DNA from: Acanthopleura granulata
Taxonomy: Eukaryota; Mollusca; Polyplacophora; Chitonida; Chitonidae
Length of the DNA stretch: 64,000 nt
Assembly (NCBI GenBank): GCA_016165875.1
Contig: JABBOT010000080.1
Coordinates: 19,788,141-19,852,140 of the forward strand
Direction of reading: 5' to 3'
Shown here: in pieces, positions 10,751 to 25,269 of the stretch
How positions within the stretch are numbered: the first letter of the stretch is position 1
Layout: the number at the start of each line of letters is the position of its first letter
Notes under the pieces: model-generated
Seen by the model: the letters and a program-made list of their open reading frames with translations, nothing else
Databases searched by the model: none
Told to the model about the DNA's origin: nothing
Position numbers and translations under genes: made by a program

Positions 10751-13700
10751 GCGTTTTTAAATACAGAATAATAATACGACTCAAAACAACATAATATACA
10801 AATATAATGCCACGGTGGGATTATAGTGACGTGGTGTCCTATATATCATAATAACTATGTAACAATATAGTGTAAATAATGTCACATGACATAAAATAAA
10901 ATTATAAAATCAAAGAGTTTAGTGAAGAGACATGTGGGAAATATTATTTTATTGCTGGTGAGTGCATGGTGACTATCTCAGCATTATACTGTCTATTCTT
11001 TCTGTAATGTAGGGATTGCTGTGCTGTTTCAATAATACTGTACAGAATGAACTGATTTTAGTGCAAAGGTTAACACATGCCGGTATTGTTTCATCATAAA
11101 AGACCCAGACAAGGAATATATTTTGATATTTATCACATCTAGAAATATTTTCTTAAATGATGAAATTAATTGATTTATTTTATTATTATTTTTTGGGGTT
11201 CAAACAATGCATAAATCCGTGTGACATGTAAGTGGTAAAAGTTGTAGCTAGAGCATAAATGTTTTTGCGTTGACAATCATTACCGTAAGTAACACATCAA
11301 TGTCAACAAGGCTTATGCTTACCGTTTGAAAACGAAAAGACTTTCAGAATTTAACTGACTAATTAATTTCAATTCAGTCCAGGAAAAAATCGAAGAAAAA
11401 TTTAAAATCCATTAAGTCTCTGATATAGCCTTACGTGTTCTTTGCGTTGACAACCACGTTTTTCTTATTTCTTTCACTTAAAATTTCATGGAATAAAAAT
11501 CTCAAAGCACTTAAAAATAGCAAAACACGTGTTGATCTAGTATATTTATTAATTATTGTTAAATAAGTCACATACCAAGTCACTATATGGCAAACATTAT
11601 ATCATATTGACCATATATTTTTCGAAAGAAGCTTTAAAATATTTGTACGTATACCTACATAAATAGAATTACCGCAGCATATTTCACTCAAGTTTCCTGA
11701 TGATTTGTTATACGACGCCTGTTCTAAAATCTAAAATCCAGAAACTAAAAATATCTTAATTCATTCAGTTTGCGTTTTACACCGTACTGAAGAAAATTTC
11801 CTTTATATATGATGGTTACATAGGTAAACTTACATTTAAAATTTTGATTTTAAAGTAATCACCACCACAAATGGACCAGTGAAAATGATCTTAAAATACC
11901 TTAGTTATTAATATACCCATTATTGCTTTTGGATGTTTTGAAGAAAAAAACAACACAAAACTGAATTCCTTCACTGCGGTCTTGGGTCTTTTAAGAACCA
12001 ATCTCACATCACAAGCAGTATTTCCGGTTTTGTAGGAGCATGTGCTTTCTAAATTAACTGTCTTGACGTGAAAGTATTAAGACTAATCTCGGAGGAATTT
12101 CGCTCCTTGATGGAAAGGGACAGCGGTGTCGCGATTACGTCTGCGGAATTTACTTGAATACATTTTCCAAAACTGACAGACTCAGAACATCCTTGGATTT
12201 TAATGTAACTACATGATCAAACGAGAATAATAAAGGTACACTTTTCATTGAAGGTATACCCATGGGGCTATAATAACGGTGTTTATTTACAGTGTATTTC
12301 ATCTCTTAAGATATCTTATATCGGCATTATCCAAGTATAATTATCGCATTTAAACTGCAGGTGTTAAACAAAATATGGACAAAATTCAAATAAAATCATC
12401 GTGTACTCAAAAAATGTATGGAATATATTCTTGTTCGACTGAAATATATTTAAACAGCGCTTCAATGAAAACAGTTTCTCAGATTAATTTGGTTATATTT
12501 CAGTCAGCGAAAATAAGAATTAATTATATGAATCGTTCCATACTCTATATGTTTATTCATTATGGAAAACATAATGCACAGGATGATACTCGCATGGGTG
12601 TATATGGCCGATAAATTGGTGGTAAGCTACATACCATGTACAAAATGGCCACCTTCAGATTTTGGACGTTCTGGAGTGACAGGCCTTGTGCATACATGTA
12701 TATATCTCTATGTGGGCATGCGCAGATAGGTGTTTACGCCGAAGTCGGCTTTGTTGTGTCTCCATATTGGTTTTCCCTGCGAAGGCCCATCAATGACTGA
12801 ATGAGCGAGAATGTTATTCTATAAGCCCGGGTCAAGCAGATGGTTTGTTTCATCAGACCGGATCCCGCAGGGACACCATGCACCCTGCCCCAAACTGACC
12901 CGCCCCCTTCCGCCTGAAGGGGGGCACTGGTAAAATTTATGCGACCATTACAGTCTCAGGATGAAAAGGAGAAGGCTTTGGCTTGTTTACATCTCGAGAC
13001 GCCCGCCATGTGTGGGCGGGAGTTAGGCTTATAGCGGTCAGTCCCTTGTCCGCCAGTCCGCTTGACCCGTAGACTAGATATCCACCCCAGCCCTGTTTAA
13101 GATGTATGGGTACAAGGCCTAACTCACCACACACTATCTGGCCAGACTGTGTGGTATGATCGGACGCCGTCAGTCAGTAGATGACCACATCGGACCAACC
13201 GGATAAAGGATGGCCACACCCGGTCGGAACTGACCACAAGCTCAAGATAACAAGGGACGCAATAGTTTAAAACTAAATAAGAAGGGGTGGGCTGCATACT
13301 CCAGAGTTGGGTTGGGCGGTGAATTTTGGTGTGTGTTGATCTTAGCGATTTTCTCGTCACCTGTTGTTGATGTTTTAATTCATGTAGGCTGTTTTTAACA
13401 AAAGAACCGAAACGGATAAATATTGTATGAAATGAGCGTGAAAAGTCAAACATCCTGGGTTTTATAAATTGTGACTATCATAATATAACAGTGTGCCAGA
13501 CGTAGGTCCATGTAAGTATAAGATTAACTGGCATAACTTCCATGATTTAGTTTCTGATATATATCCTCTCTTATACATATGCTTTCCACGGATACGATGA
13601 TTTTCGTCAAAGAATTAAGATTCTGTTTTGTTCTGAGAACGTAGTCCCCATCATTCGTATCGATTCTAGTGCCTGAGCACTTGTCAAGCCCCAGAAAGCG

Positions 13701-16700
13701 AATACCAGTATATACAGGTACGTATATAGCGCAGGAACATGGCACGGTGCGTTGTTTGGCTCTCGGCGCCTATACGGGCCAGACTGCAAGTTGTATCAGA
13801 GGGTGTATAAGAATTATCGATCGCAAAAACGTGATCAAACACCCAATGACATGGCGAAATAAGCCTGCATGTCGCCAATGCGATTGAATGGCTACTGTCT
13901 CGACTTCCACGCGTACACGCACATACATCTTCACAGAATATATAGAACCGACTGGAAACACCGTTAACATCACGATATTTCGTGATACTGTACATAATCG
14001 CAAGTTCAAATTCTTCCAGTCATGCGAACATGTAGACGTTCTACAATACAATAGTTCACTTGATATCTGTTTGGCGGCGACATTTCACCGCCAGCTGTCT
14101 GATAATGCAAGCAGTACCGTTTATTGATTTTTTTCGTCTGTGGTTTTACAGATTCAAATTGTGGTCGCGTAAAGGCCATCCGTCGAATTGACGGAGATTA
14201 TTTTTTTTCCATCCATAATCTGATCCTTCGGATTGGTTGGTTACCCAAACCGCGGTGTGTTTATTATATAAAGGTCAGCCTTGGACATCGCGTTCAAATG
14301 TGTAAAATCGGCACTAATTCCACAACCTTTTTTTAATGAAAATTGACTTACATTCTGCCCTTAGATATCTAGCCTTTGGCTGGCCGATCAGCACGCCCTA
14401 ACGATATATGCAAGGACAAAGTGGCTTCAAATACTTTTATCTTTCGTTAAATGTGGAGTAGCCTTTAACTATTTTTGTTATTTAAGAATTGTTAATCTCG
14501 AATTTGTGTTTGAAATTATGTATATCAAAACTAAATTACCTCATTGTAAACATAAATAAAAAGGAAGACACATTTATAATTGTATATAATTTCCATAAAT
14601 TTATACATCATCAAGCAGTTCAATGAATACCGAAAATCTGGGACAAACATATCATGTTTAAGTTCCGGAAGAAATATAAATATTTGATTTTAGAAGCTGT
14701 GGATGGGAATTTACCGAAACTGCATATTATTCCTCCAAGTTTTCTAGGCACATTGAACTTCAGTTCCTAAGCACAAAAAGGAAATGTCAAGACACGAGGC
14801 TGAATGGTGACTTAGAAGAACACTCAATCAACACTCATTGTACACAATGCCATTGCGAGTCTTGATTAGAGCAAGACATAATTATACCATGATGGGGATT
14901 TGATCATTACGAAATGATATAGTAATCGAAGAAATGAATGAGTGAATCAATCAATCAAAAATCAAAATTTAATCCATTGTAGACGCTATGGCGGTGCAAT
15001 TTTTGTGTCAGTGAAGATACGTTAAATCCAACCATGCAGATGTCCTCAGTGCAACATCAAGAGCAATTTAGCTCTTTCTGGACAATATATTTTTTATTTT
15101 TGAGAATTTTGATTCCGATGGTAGTTATCTCTTGTGCTTAAAATTTATCTCTATGCTGCGCAAGCACGCATTTCAGAAACATGTCTGCAATTAAGGATAT
15201 GTTTCACACAATCATATGTAATCTTTAAAAAATGGCGACAAGTTGTATATTGCGTTGTAAATTTGAATGATTCCACAGTACCTTTGTTAGCCACCAAGTA
15301 AATCAATAAATAAATATAAATCTTATGGTCATTAATTCGATCCCCCCATGTACCCCCACCCTCACTTCCAAAATACACCCGACCTTGTGGTTTGGAAATA
15401 AGATCCCCCTAGACGATAAGCCAGGCCATATTTGTGCATGGGCGGTTTCTGCCATCCACTTTGTATTGATTTTTTTGTCTTTCTTTCCTTTTTTATGTTT
15501 TTTTCTGTCCAGGTTTCAGCAACTGTGACTTTCGGCTTCACTTCCATAGGCCTACTCTTCACAGTGCAGCCTTAACAAGCACACTGTACACGTTTGCGCT
15601 ATATATATATATATACATTTCCACTGACACTTCTCACAATGCACGCTTCACGGGTGTTGTCCAGCTTGCTAAGCTGCAACGGACTAAGGCTGCTATGGGC
15701 ACAACAACCGACCCACTCAATTCAGCTTTTACCCAACAACTTTCGGATGCACTTGAATATATACACGTGTAGCCGACTGCAATTGCAAATTTTTAAACAC
15801 GTGGGCTTGTTTCTGTGTAATATAACCACTGAGTGGGGACGCCGTTCGATTTTTAGAGAATCTCATTTGGTTTTATTTGTTTTTATTTGGAGAGATTCAT
15901 TTATTTCAAAACACAAGGACATAAAAGTCGTATAATTTTCCTTTTGCTTTGTCTCTCAAATCACCCAAAAGCTAGGGTGCCAAAAAGAAATTAAAAATTC
16001 ATTCTTAAATATCTTTGGTTTAGATGCGGATAATAAATTTAATGTGCTGTCACATAAATATGTAGCCATCACGTTTCACAAGGACAATGTCAGAATGTCT
16101 GTGATCACGAAATCAGCAAGGGAATCTGAGTCAATCACGACACCAGGTCAGAGGTGGCCGTTCCTTGTGGACGATGTCAGGAAAAAATTTTTTTATGAAT
16201 TTCTTGTTTCGGATAGCATAACATGGCCAAACTTTTAAACGCCATCATGCGATGTATAAATACATTGCTTTATTTGCAGTGATCGTAAATTTAGCCTGCC
16301 GCACTCAAAATAAATATTTTCCCCTGACATATTTCACAGCGGTAAAGGATATGTTTGGGGTCGGAAACGGGAACAGGTTTGATGGAGACAAGACTATATG
16401 AGAACACGACAGCACCATCAGACTTGATGCTGCACATGGTCAAAAGGTGCGAGAGAGGTTCGAACATGTGACCTTGGCAAAAGTTATTAAAATATTAAAA
16501 CTGAAGCAGTCTATGTACAGCTAGATGTATATACAGGCCCGGAAGGGCCCCATAAACGTGTACACAAGTATACATGTAGTAATTTTCCAAATAATTGTCC
16601 TTTACTCAGTCTTTATTGTAGTGGTGAGATGTGCAACGAAATTTCAGGGAAAAGTACGTTTAGAGAGACGTCATGATAGCTGTCGGATGTACATGCACGG

Positions 16701-17870
16701 AGAGGGAGTAAGAAGGACACCGTTATCCATATTCCTAAAAGTACCTGCACACGTGTAGATCCGCATTGAAAAAACTGACCTTGCCCGCTTTCATTTAAAT
16801 ATACAATGGGTAGACATTCTTAAGAAATACATTCTTAAGAAATCTCCAAAATGTAAAATAAAATATTATTTATTATTTAGTGTAGGCTACTGACCGATGT
16901 TGAAAACATCTCATTAACGAGAGGGGTCAGTCAGTGCACCCAGGGCCGGGTTTCCTGTCCGAGATTTAACATTTGGCCAGTGCCGCGATTAAGGCCGACC
17001 TCCCCACGCACCCAGGCTCACGGTTACGTAAGATCCCTGTATGAGGTGGCGAAGTGCGAGGACTTAATATCAGTATACACAGGCAGAGCGGGTCAGTTTA
17101 CACAGTCAGCTAGCGGCCAGAGACGACCCGAGCCGTTACCTCTGACAGATAACCAGCCCGGCCTACTGCATTAGCCGTGATGAGTCGGCTATATCCTTGG
17201 GGAGAATCTGGCCTTCATTCTTTCATTCATTCATGTTTCGCGGCTTAAAAGCGGGTTAAAAAAAACAAAACAAAACGCAAACTGGTCATACAGTTGCCGT
17301 ATGATGACCGCGAGTTGATGTGCTCAGTGATTAGCTGCTGTTGCACGTCGATTCGCTTATGCCGTTAATGATATGCATGTCAAAAGGGGGGCCACCGAAT
17401 ACCATTTTGCACTATCCAATGAAAACGCAGAGCGCGGGAAATTCGACATTTCAAACTGTCAACCAGTAAAACTATATCCAGGGTCAAATTCCGAAAGACC
17501 AGTTTCATTAATAAAATAAGCATCACAATGTCATAAATATGTGCATATAACTACACGAGAAGTCGTTAAGTTAGCAGTTTACGTGGAAGTAGAAGTGGGC
17601 CTAGTCAGCAGTTTCCAGTAATGTCAGAAAGACGTAGTTCAACGTGTGTAATAACTGATGGGTAAAATCCAGTGAAAATGAAATCTACAACACATTGTGG
17701 TTTAACGGCGGAGGGTCCATATTTGAATCAAACTGTCACGACTTCACGGAGGTAAAGATATAAACTTATCTCAGTTCTGCTTGTATTGAGAATGTAAGTG
17801 TGGCGGTGATATTATCACATGGTTATGTTAGTATAGCCTCTATAAACTCGGGTTAAGCGGCACTATAGTC

Positions 17871-18122
17871 ATTTATCTGATTGGTGTTTTACGCTGTACT
17901 CAAGATCATTTCATTTATACGACGGCGGCCAGCATTATGGTTGGAGGAAACCGGGTAGAGCCCGGGGGAAACCCACGACCATCTGCAGGTTGCTGGCAGA
18001 TCTTCCCATGTAAGGCCGGAGAGGAACCAGCTGGACTTGAATTTACAGCGACCGCATTAGTGAGATGCTGATTGGGACATTACGCTGCACTAACGCGCTA
18101 ACCAACTGAGCCTTGCTGGGAC
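17871..18122 (-). mobile_element. full-length tRNA-derived SINE (family A)
   Basis: Read on the minus strand it has a tRNA-like head (GGCTCAGTTGGTTAGCGCG, an A-box), a conserved body (inverse of GGAGGAAACCGGGTAGAGCC) and a 3' end giving GTAAAACACCAATCAGATAAAT. It is the most complete family A copy in the window. Confidence 0.85.
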
Positions 18123-18559
18123 TATGGATACCTACTTTTAAAGCACAGCACCATGCATAAATTTTCCAAGCTATGATTACAAGTTGACATTATAATAGCT
18201 AGTATGTTAGCCAAAATTCAATAATCTTTGAAATGGTGCGATCGATAGTAAAGCCTTGATCTCTATGTTTCCGCAGCAATCTTTCATGACGTATAGATTG
18301 AAACTCTCCACGTGCTCTAGCATATATGTAAGTACATGTAGGCTAGATATTTGCATGTTCACCATCTGCAGGCATCTGTGGGATATTGCCATCCACAGAA
18401 AGGATGGCTGGCAATCTCGAAATGGAAGCCATCTCTCTTGTCACGGTCGGGGAGAGGAGGAGGGTTGACTACAATCGGTATCAGTATTCTCCTTTAATTT
18501 TAGTGAACTGGGATATATATCTTCTTGACTGTATCGTTTATTTAGAGAAAAGGTCGACT

Positions 18560-19440
18560 TTATAACGTATGTAAAGGAATGGGCTTCCTGGAGTCTGTTT
18601 TCAACATGATCTTTATACAGTCGTATTTATACATGAATAAATAAAGGTCCGTTAACGGGAGAACACAGATAATACCCATTGGGGTACCTATACATGCCGT
18701 TGATGCATGTATGGCGCCGTCGGCTTTAACATGGGAATTGGAGTAACTCGTTAAAGCGTACAGTATCCCGAGAATGGTAATCTGAGTCGGATCTCCGACC
18801 AAAAAATGCTTTGCGAGCTCTGGCATTTATGAAGTGATATCCTGCCTATTGAAACACTAAAACAATCAGCTTACTAGGGCGCCAGATTAAATCTTGATGA
18901 AGGATATAGTAATACAGAGCGTGAAGATGTCCCATGTGGATCAATGTTTATACTACAATGGACCTTTCAAATCTAATTTTTCAGTGAATAACTGGTCAAT
19001 ATCTTTCTCAAAATGTTTAACTTCTAGACTTGTAGATCGTTTGTTAACGACATGGACAGGTTCTTAGTTGTGTATTTCCAGGATCCAGCCATAAATTTGG
19101 CCTATAATACGATTTGCATTTTGTGTATCCTGCATATTTTTGGCAAATTGTAGGGTTTGGGCGAGATATCCCTTTCCTTGAGAAATATTTAGTGATCTGT
19201 TATAGAATATTATCGAATGATTTCCCAGCAGCAGAGAAGGTAAGAATTTAGGATTGATGATGCGCTTACTTCTGCAAGTATACTTTGTATTCATATTTCT
19301 GCATATAAAAATAGCACTATCTGAAGCTTTATCAGCCGGAACGATAGCATATTTATGGTGGAATATTCCAAGCGCTTCTTGCACACCTATGCAGTTGTAT
19401 ATCACAAGCCTTGTTTGAAATGCGAAAAACGTTTTCACCT
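18560..19440 (-). pseudogene. decayed Penelope-like element reverse transcriptase fragment
   Basis: Two minus-strand open pieces in the right order resemble Penelope-like RT. The first (19438-19064) contains KYAIVPADKASDSAIFICR, matching the N-terminal K(Y/F)-V(V/I)VPADKA block. The second (18826-18560) contains GTPMG...PLTDLYLFMYKYD, matching the GIPMGTNCAPLLADLFLYSYE block that holds RT motif B. The intervening RT core is lost or scrambled and no endonuclease is seen. The identification rests on remembered family motifs. Confidence 0.7.
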
Positions 19441-19579
19441 TAGCTGGAATATTAAACCAAGATTCTCCTTATACTGTATACACGCGGACATGGTTTCTGA
19501 CACCAAAGTGGGAACAATCTAAATTAAACTGATGGAAACAGACGTTTTTGGTATCACTCAAAACAAATGTCAGCTAAAA

Positions 19580-19825
19580 TATGATAACATTTCCAAATAT
19601 AGGCTTACTCTTGCTTTCCAACCGTACACTGGCTTCTGCAATTGTGCTCAATCTTTCCCAAATGTATCCCGGTTTTTCCAAATATACACTGTCTTCTCCC
19701 AATGTAATGGCTTTTCCAAATGCAATCTGGCCTTTCCAGTCGTGCTCAAGCGTTGTGAAATGTACTCTTGTCTTTTTTCAAGTGTACTATATTTGTTCAA
19801 ATGTACTAGCTTTTCCAAATGAATT
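19580..19825. repeat. degenerate minisatellite (TTTCCAAATGTACTCTGGC-like unit, ~20 bp)
   Basis: Phrases such as TTTCCAAATATACACTG and TTTTCCAAATGCAATCTGG recur about ten times, with spacing near 20-40 bp. It keeps open frames by chance on both strands; I do not call a gene. Confidence 0.55.
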
Positions 19826-21108
19826 AGGCTTTTAGAGGACAATGGATTCGAACTCACGACCTTCGTCATCGTAAGATCATGTATATATACATCCAGTCTT
19901 ATACTTTTCAGGTAACACACATTTTATGACTGTTCAGTGTTTATTACCCGTCGCTTTCTGCTCAACACATTTTTTGCATAGGTTTCATGATGTAGGGAAG
20001 TTGGAAAGAGAACTTGTTTACGTAGTTCTGTGATTCGTATTAGCCCCACCTGTAGTTAGATATTTAATTGCACGTAAAATACTCGGCCTGATTAAAAAAA
20101 CAACAGAGGATTGAATTTATATTACAACAAATTTTCACATCATCGGTAAATTAAAAAAAGATATGTGTGCATACATAACCAACAGCGGTGAACTTACGTG
20201 ACCCCACTCTTGCTGTGTAACTGGCTACAAATCGTGTTTACTCATTAATTCCAGATTTTATTTTTTAAAACCAGCCACGATGCAGAATCCGATAATGTAT
20301 TACATATTTTTACAACAGAATATTTTATTATTTCTTTTAAAGGACAAAAGCTTTATTCTATACAGAATGTAATATAATGGAAAAGCAGCTTAAAATCGAT
20401 CGCATTAACTCGTGAGGCTTTTTAATAGATTGCGATTTTTGCTGCAAAAGGTATTAAGGATTGATCAAGTTAGTTGAAATTAATCGTTCAAAACGTGTTT
20501 ATTGTGACGCCGTGGGATTTAATTATTCAGATTATTGTTAATTAATGGCCAACTGGCGCTCTAAAGTCTGGAATCGCTGGCCTTTTTTTCCATATTGTCA
20601 CAGCCTAATTGGGCTCGCCAACAAAACGCAACGCATTATAGAGTCGTGAATATCTCGTCTTTGGTCGGAAACACTGCACGGTCGCGTGGGGTATTATCCT
20701 ATACACAACATTTATGTTCAAATGATTTATCAGAAAAACACAACCACAAAACAATCACTGCGAAACAAGACGGCACAATCTATGTCCCATATTGCCTGCA
20801 TACCGATGTTTTTCCCGTTATCTTCCTCGCTTTCGAAATAATAATGTACTTGGCACCCATTGTTCGTGGGTACATGCAAGGCCTATATACACTGTGATAA
20901 GCCTATGTTTGTAAATGTGAGCTACATTCATGTTATTTCCTGTGAGTGCAGGCATCCTCATCGAAAAGATTTCTTAAGACGTTTTGGATGTACTGTTATT
21001 TTCTGGAAATCTGTCTAAAATAATTACCGGAACGTTTTCACGGTTAAACCCCCTAAGCGCAGATAAACAAACTTGCCCTGTAGCGATTAAATGATGATAC
21101 GAACATTA

Positions 21109-21300
21109 ATTTATTGATATGATTGGTGTTTTACGTCGTACTCAATAATATTTCACTTATACAACAGCGACCAGCATTATGGTGGGATGAAACCGGCCAG
21201 AGCCTGGGGGAAACGCACGACCATCCGCAGGTTGATGACGGACCCTGCCACGTAGGGCTGGAGAGGAAACCAACATAAGTTGGGCTTGAACTCGCGGTCA
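21109..21300 (-). mobile_element. SINE family A, 5'-truncated
   Basis: Plus strand reads GATTGGTGTTTTACGTCGTACTC, then the shared body (CAGCATTATGGTGGGATGAAACC, ACGACCATCCGCAGG) and breaks off before the tRNA head. It directly abuts the next minisatellite. Confidence 0.8.
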
Positions 21301-21960
21301 AGTTCAAAAACTCTTTTGGTTTTCTGCTAGGTGCAGTGGTTTCATCCCGGACTATTTGTACGAAAGTCGCAGTCACGTTCAAAAACAGCTATCGTTTGTC
21401 TATAGATCGCGACGAGGTGCACTGTATTTTCGTTTGGCTACGCCACGAATGTCGCGGTCACGTTCATAATTAGCTATCGTTTTGTCCAGTACGTGATGAG
21501 GTGCACTGGCTATTCCATGAATGTCGCAGTAACGTTCGAAAACACTTATGATTGTTTGCTAGATCCAATGGTTTCTTCCCTGCCTAAACGCACGAACGTC
21601 GCGAGCAGGTTCAAAGCCAGCTATCATTTGCCTATAATTCGTGACGAAGTGCACTTGTTTTCCCCTTGGATACTCCACGGTAGTCGTGGTGACGTTCAAA
21701 ACCAGTCATCGTTTAACTGGTACATGTAGCGGTTTCTCCTAAGACCTTCAATGAAGGTCGCGATCGCGATTAAAACCAGCTACCGTTTGTCTGGTACGTT
21801 AGGTGGGCCGGCATGGTTTCTCCCCTTACAAATTCCACAAAGGTCGCGACCAGGTTCATAAGCAGCTATCGTTTGTCTGGTGCATGCATATAGTGGTGTC
21901 TCCACTCGACTATCTCCAATGAATATCCCATGAAGTCACGTTCAACCCAGCTTTCGTTCA
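21300..21960. repeat. degenerate minisatellite, period ~72-86 bp
   Basis: At least seven units share GTCGC(G/A)GTCACGTTC followed by CAGCTATCGTTTGTC, with starts near 21367, 21450, 21522, 21598, 21683, 21756 and 21842. It begins at the broken end of a SINE. Confidence 0.7.
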
Positions 21961-22254
21961 GATGGCATACATTTCGCAGACGTTTCCACTGAAGGTAATG
22001 TAGAATTATTTTATTGACGTTTGTTTTCCAGGAATATCAGATGATATTTTAATGACATTTTTACCCTGCAACTTTAAATTATTTGTTTGATGGTTAACCG
22101 AGGTTCAGATTTACGTGATTTTTGGTAGGCTTGCTGTAGTTTCTACTCAGGAGTACATCGAATGGCTTGTTAACTTGTTTTAAACGCGTTTTCACTGAGT
22201 TTACATAGGATATAAGACGACTTTCCTGCATATCACGTGGTTTGCGGATATTTG

Positions 22255-22680
22255 GCGGATGGTTGGTTTGTGTGATTTCAGATGGAAATTTGCTAAGGTT
22301 TCCATTCTGGCTGATGTGATTTCAGATGTAGGTTTGCTGAGGTTTCCGTTCATGCTGATGTGACTTCATATGTAGGTTTGCTGAGGTTTCCGTTCATGCT
22401 GATGTGACTTCATATGTAGGTTTGCTGAGGTTTCCGTTCATGCTGATGTGATTTCATACGCTGGTTTGCTGAGGTTTCCATTCTGGCTGGTGTGGTTTAA
22501 GATGTAGGTTTGCTGAGCTTTCCATTCTGGCCTATATGATTTCCGATGTAGGTTTGTAGAGGTTTCCATGCTGATAGATGTGATTTCAGATGCAGACTTG
22601 CAGAGGTTTGTAGTTTGGCAGATGTTGGTTGGCCGAGCTTTTCATTTTGACTTCTATCTAGGGCTTTGCTGATGTCCAAG
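22255..22680. repeat. minisatellite, 44-bp period
   Basis: Units of the type TGTAGGTTTGCTGAGG-TTTCC-TTCATGCTGATG-TGATTTCA repeat at exactly 44 bp from 22327 to 22459 and become diverged on both sides, about nine units in all. Confidence 0.85.
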
Positions 22681-23587
22681 GCAAGTAATATATTATTTTA
22701 CTTTATAATATATTATATTATGACCAGGTTGTGCTGATGGTTTCCCACAAATTCTACAGCGGACATCTTTAGCTGAGCATAATCCCTTTCTTCCGACTCT
22801 TTAAACTCATACTTGGGAAGTTTTCAAGTCTGAATGGAAGAAACCGAGGTGCCAGGAGTAAAATACCGACTTTCAACAAATACTGGCAATGTTTTTCCAT
22901 GTATGACATACCTCATCATCTGCGTCTTAAAATGCTCTTTTTGGGGCGAAATTTTATGTCATTATAGTATCTGGAGGGTCTCTTTCAGCAATTTTTTTTC
23001 CAGCCAGTTATTTTCTCACAACACTTATATGTATGTATTAAAGAAAAAGAAAATAACAAAAAGACCTGGCAGTTCTTCCAAAGTTTTTACTCCAAGTTTT
23101 GTATAATGTTTCTCACGTGGGCAGTCTGAATTTTTGCCACAGATGCTAAATGCCACTTTCCACATGTGTGTTTGATTTCTGTAATATTTGTCTCAAGTGA
23201 ATCATAAATGACTATGAATCAAAATACATGTAGGTTCTGGGTAAAAATAAATGTGCCACTGCTGATTGCTGTAGTTGTCAAAATCTTGTAAACGTACATT
23301 TTAATTGGTCAGTGTTTAGCCTTGTTACATACTCTCATGTAACAACTGATTTCATTGGCTGATTGGTCCTTTGGCTGGGGCTTGCCATTGGCTGGGAGGT
23401 TCGCCAGGGGCAGACTTGTTCACTTTCAGTTCCACTCTGTTGGGTGTAGTGTGACCAAAATAATCCTTTATGATCACCTGGGCCATCTTCCTTCTTCCTG
23501 TTGGGTCCAAAAAATTTACATCTCACAATATATCCGGCCAATAATCTAACTAATTATGCACATGTATATGTGTCCAACATTTTTGTT

Positions 23588-23705
23588 TATCTGATTGGCG
23601 TTTTAAGTCATACTCCAGAATATTTCACTCATTATACCGTAGTGGCCAGCATTATGGTGGGAGACAAATTGTGCACAAGCCTGTGGGAGCCCACAATGAT
23701 GATTT
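23588..23705 (-). mobile_element. SINE family A, fragment
   Basis: Plus strand shows TGATTGGCGTTTTAAGTC, GAATATTTCACTC and GGCCAGCATTATGGTGGGAG; the rest of the body is diverged and the head absent. Confidence 0.7.
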
Positions 23706-24216
23706 TATCTGACATAAGTTCTGTCCTCTGTGTCAGTCATTCAGATTTTGACATCTTTGGCATATCTTTTAACATGTGATCACAGTGGAAGGTGACACAG
23801 CCTTTTGCTGGGATTTGGCCAATTTGCCCTTGTTTTACAGTGAAGCGTACTGATTTTAGTCTGCAGATTGGCCTCTAAAAATACACTTTCAGAAGCCCAA
23901 AAAGTCCATAAATTGAAACTTTTGCTGCCAACACTTTAGTTTTTCTTACACTGACACTTGATCCCTTATTTCCCATCTTAATATTTTGGAAAACTGATGT
24001 CAGCAGTGGGAAAATTTTCATTACCATAATTCGGCTAGAGTTTATGATAATATCATCTTTCTAGACAATTTCTGGCAAAACATGAAATAATCAGTTTCGA
24101 AGCGGGAGGTAAAATGATGTGCGGACAGAGACGGGAAACAAGAAATCAAATACAAATGGCCTCTTATTAAGAAATTAATCAATTTTCACATACAAAAAAA
24201 TTGGGCCTCTCCCATC

Positions 24217-24362
24217 AAAATGTATCATTTGAGGTATGCTAAACTTAAGGTGAAATATAGTAATTCTATTTAACAGAACTGGCGTAGTTTTTTACTATAG
24301 TAATATATAGTAATTTACTGTATTTCACCTAAAGTTTAGCATTTTTCAAGTGACACATTTTG
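24217..24362. repeat. foldback MITE-like inverted repeat
   Basis: ATGCTAAACTTAAGGTGAAAT... on the left is mirrored by ...ATTTCACCTAAAGTTTAGCAT on the right, and the outer flanks AAAATGTATCA / TGACACATTTT continue the pairing. Loop of about 45 bp. Confidence 0.7.
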
Positions 24363-24775
24363 CTTGATTATGATTGATTATTCCACCTTAAAGGGTCATT
24401 GACAAGTTTTTGGGTGATGTTCAATTAATTTGTGTAGGCATCAATATGGTAAAATATCATTTTAAGGCCTTCAAGTGTTTCCGAAGGTTCACATTTACAC
24501 CAAAAAAACTTTACGTGGTATGGAGTATACGTCCAAAATAATGTGCACCTAAAATGTGTCACCTTGCACGCAACAGTTGAAGAGATAAAATGAGAAGTCA
24601 CTCAGCAACACAGACACGCGCTGTACTCAGCATAGAGAGATTTTGTAAATTTTGATTAACATCTCAGGACTAAACTGAGTCGAGCAGATTTTAAATACAG
24701 AAAGCTTAAAATGCAAAACCAAAGTAATTTTGTCTCCAAAATCAAATTAAAAATGTTCACAAACTGCGCAGAGAG

Positions 24776-25040
24776 TTACTCTTTCATATGCGAAATGACT
24801 GAGGAATTAGGGAAAGACTGCCTCAAGATTATTACAAGCACTGTCAAATGTTTGTCAGCAGAAGTCCGAGGTTTAGATAGTCAGAGATTGCTCTGACGTT
24901 ATGTTCGGTCACGGGTCGCCCCTAACGTGAGACAACACTTGTCAAATATGCCATGATTGGGCAGTTCAACTGGTCGCTTTGAGCACTGCCAAAGAATCTT
25001 CAGCCTATGTGGCCTTGGAAATAGCTGATCAAGGTTGTGC
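24776..25040 (-). other. two weak candidates for the CNOT10 terminal exon
   Basis: CNOT10 exon 15 ends in phase 1 at 25270 and about 50 C-terminal codons are missing. Two acceptors downstream open a phase-1 frame to a stop: 25040-25000 (ending HIG, no similarity) and 24840-24776 (encoding VLVIILRQSFPNSSVISHMK..., faintly like the final helix of the family). Neither is convincing and the true exon may lie elsewhere. Confidence 0.2.
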
Positions 25041-25269
25041 CTGTTATAAATCAACAGATGAAGAGGTAATGAACATGTGTGCAAAGTAAGGCTTGGTGTG
25101 TTGTGGTATTTGATGGGTAATTTTTGCCCACGACACCGTGACCCACTGGGAGAACAAAAGTTAACCTGGCTCGGATCCACATTGACATTTCACAGTAAAA
25201 GTTTCCCCATTCAAACACAAGCTTAGAGTTAATGAGGTGTCCAAGTGAACTGTGATGGTTGTTCGTTAC

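Larger units (their letters stand above)
6684..17870. other. gene-poor region between TRIM71 and the first SINE
   Basis: No exon with protein-like composition and matching splice sites was found on either strand. Upstream TRIM71 exons or its promoter may lie here but cannot be identified. Visible structure: a hairpin at 7811-7960, a C-run near 9481, degenerate repeats at 10320-10750 and a short (TA)n near 15600. Confidence 0.5.
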
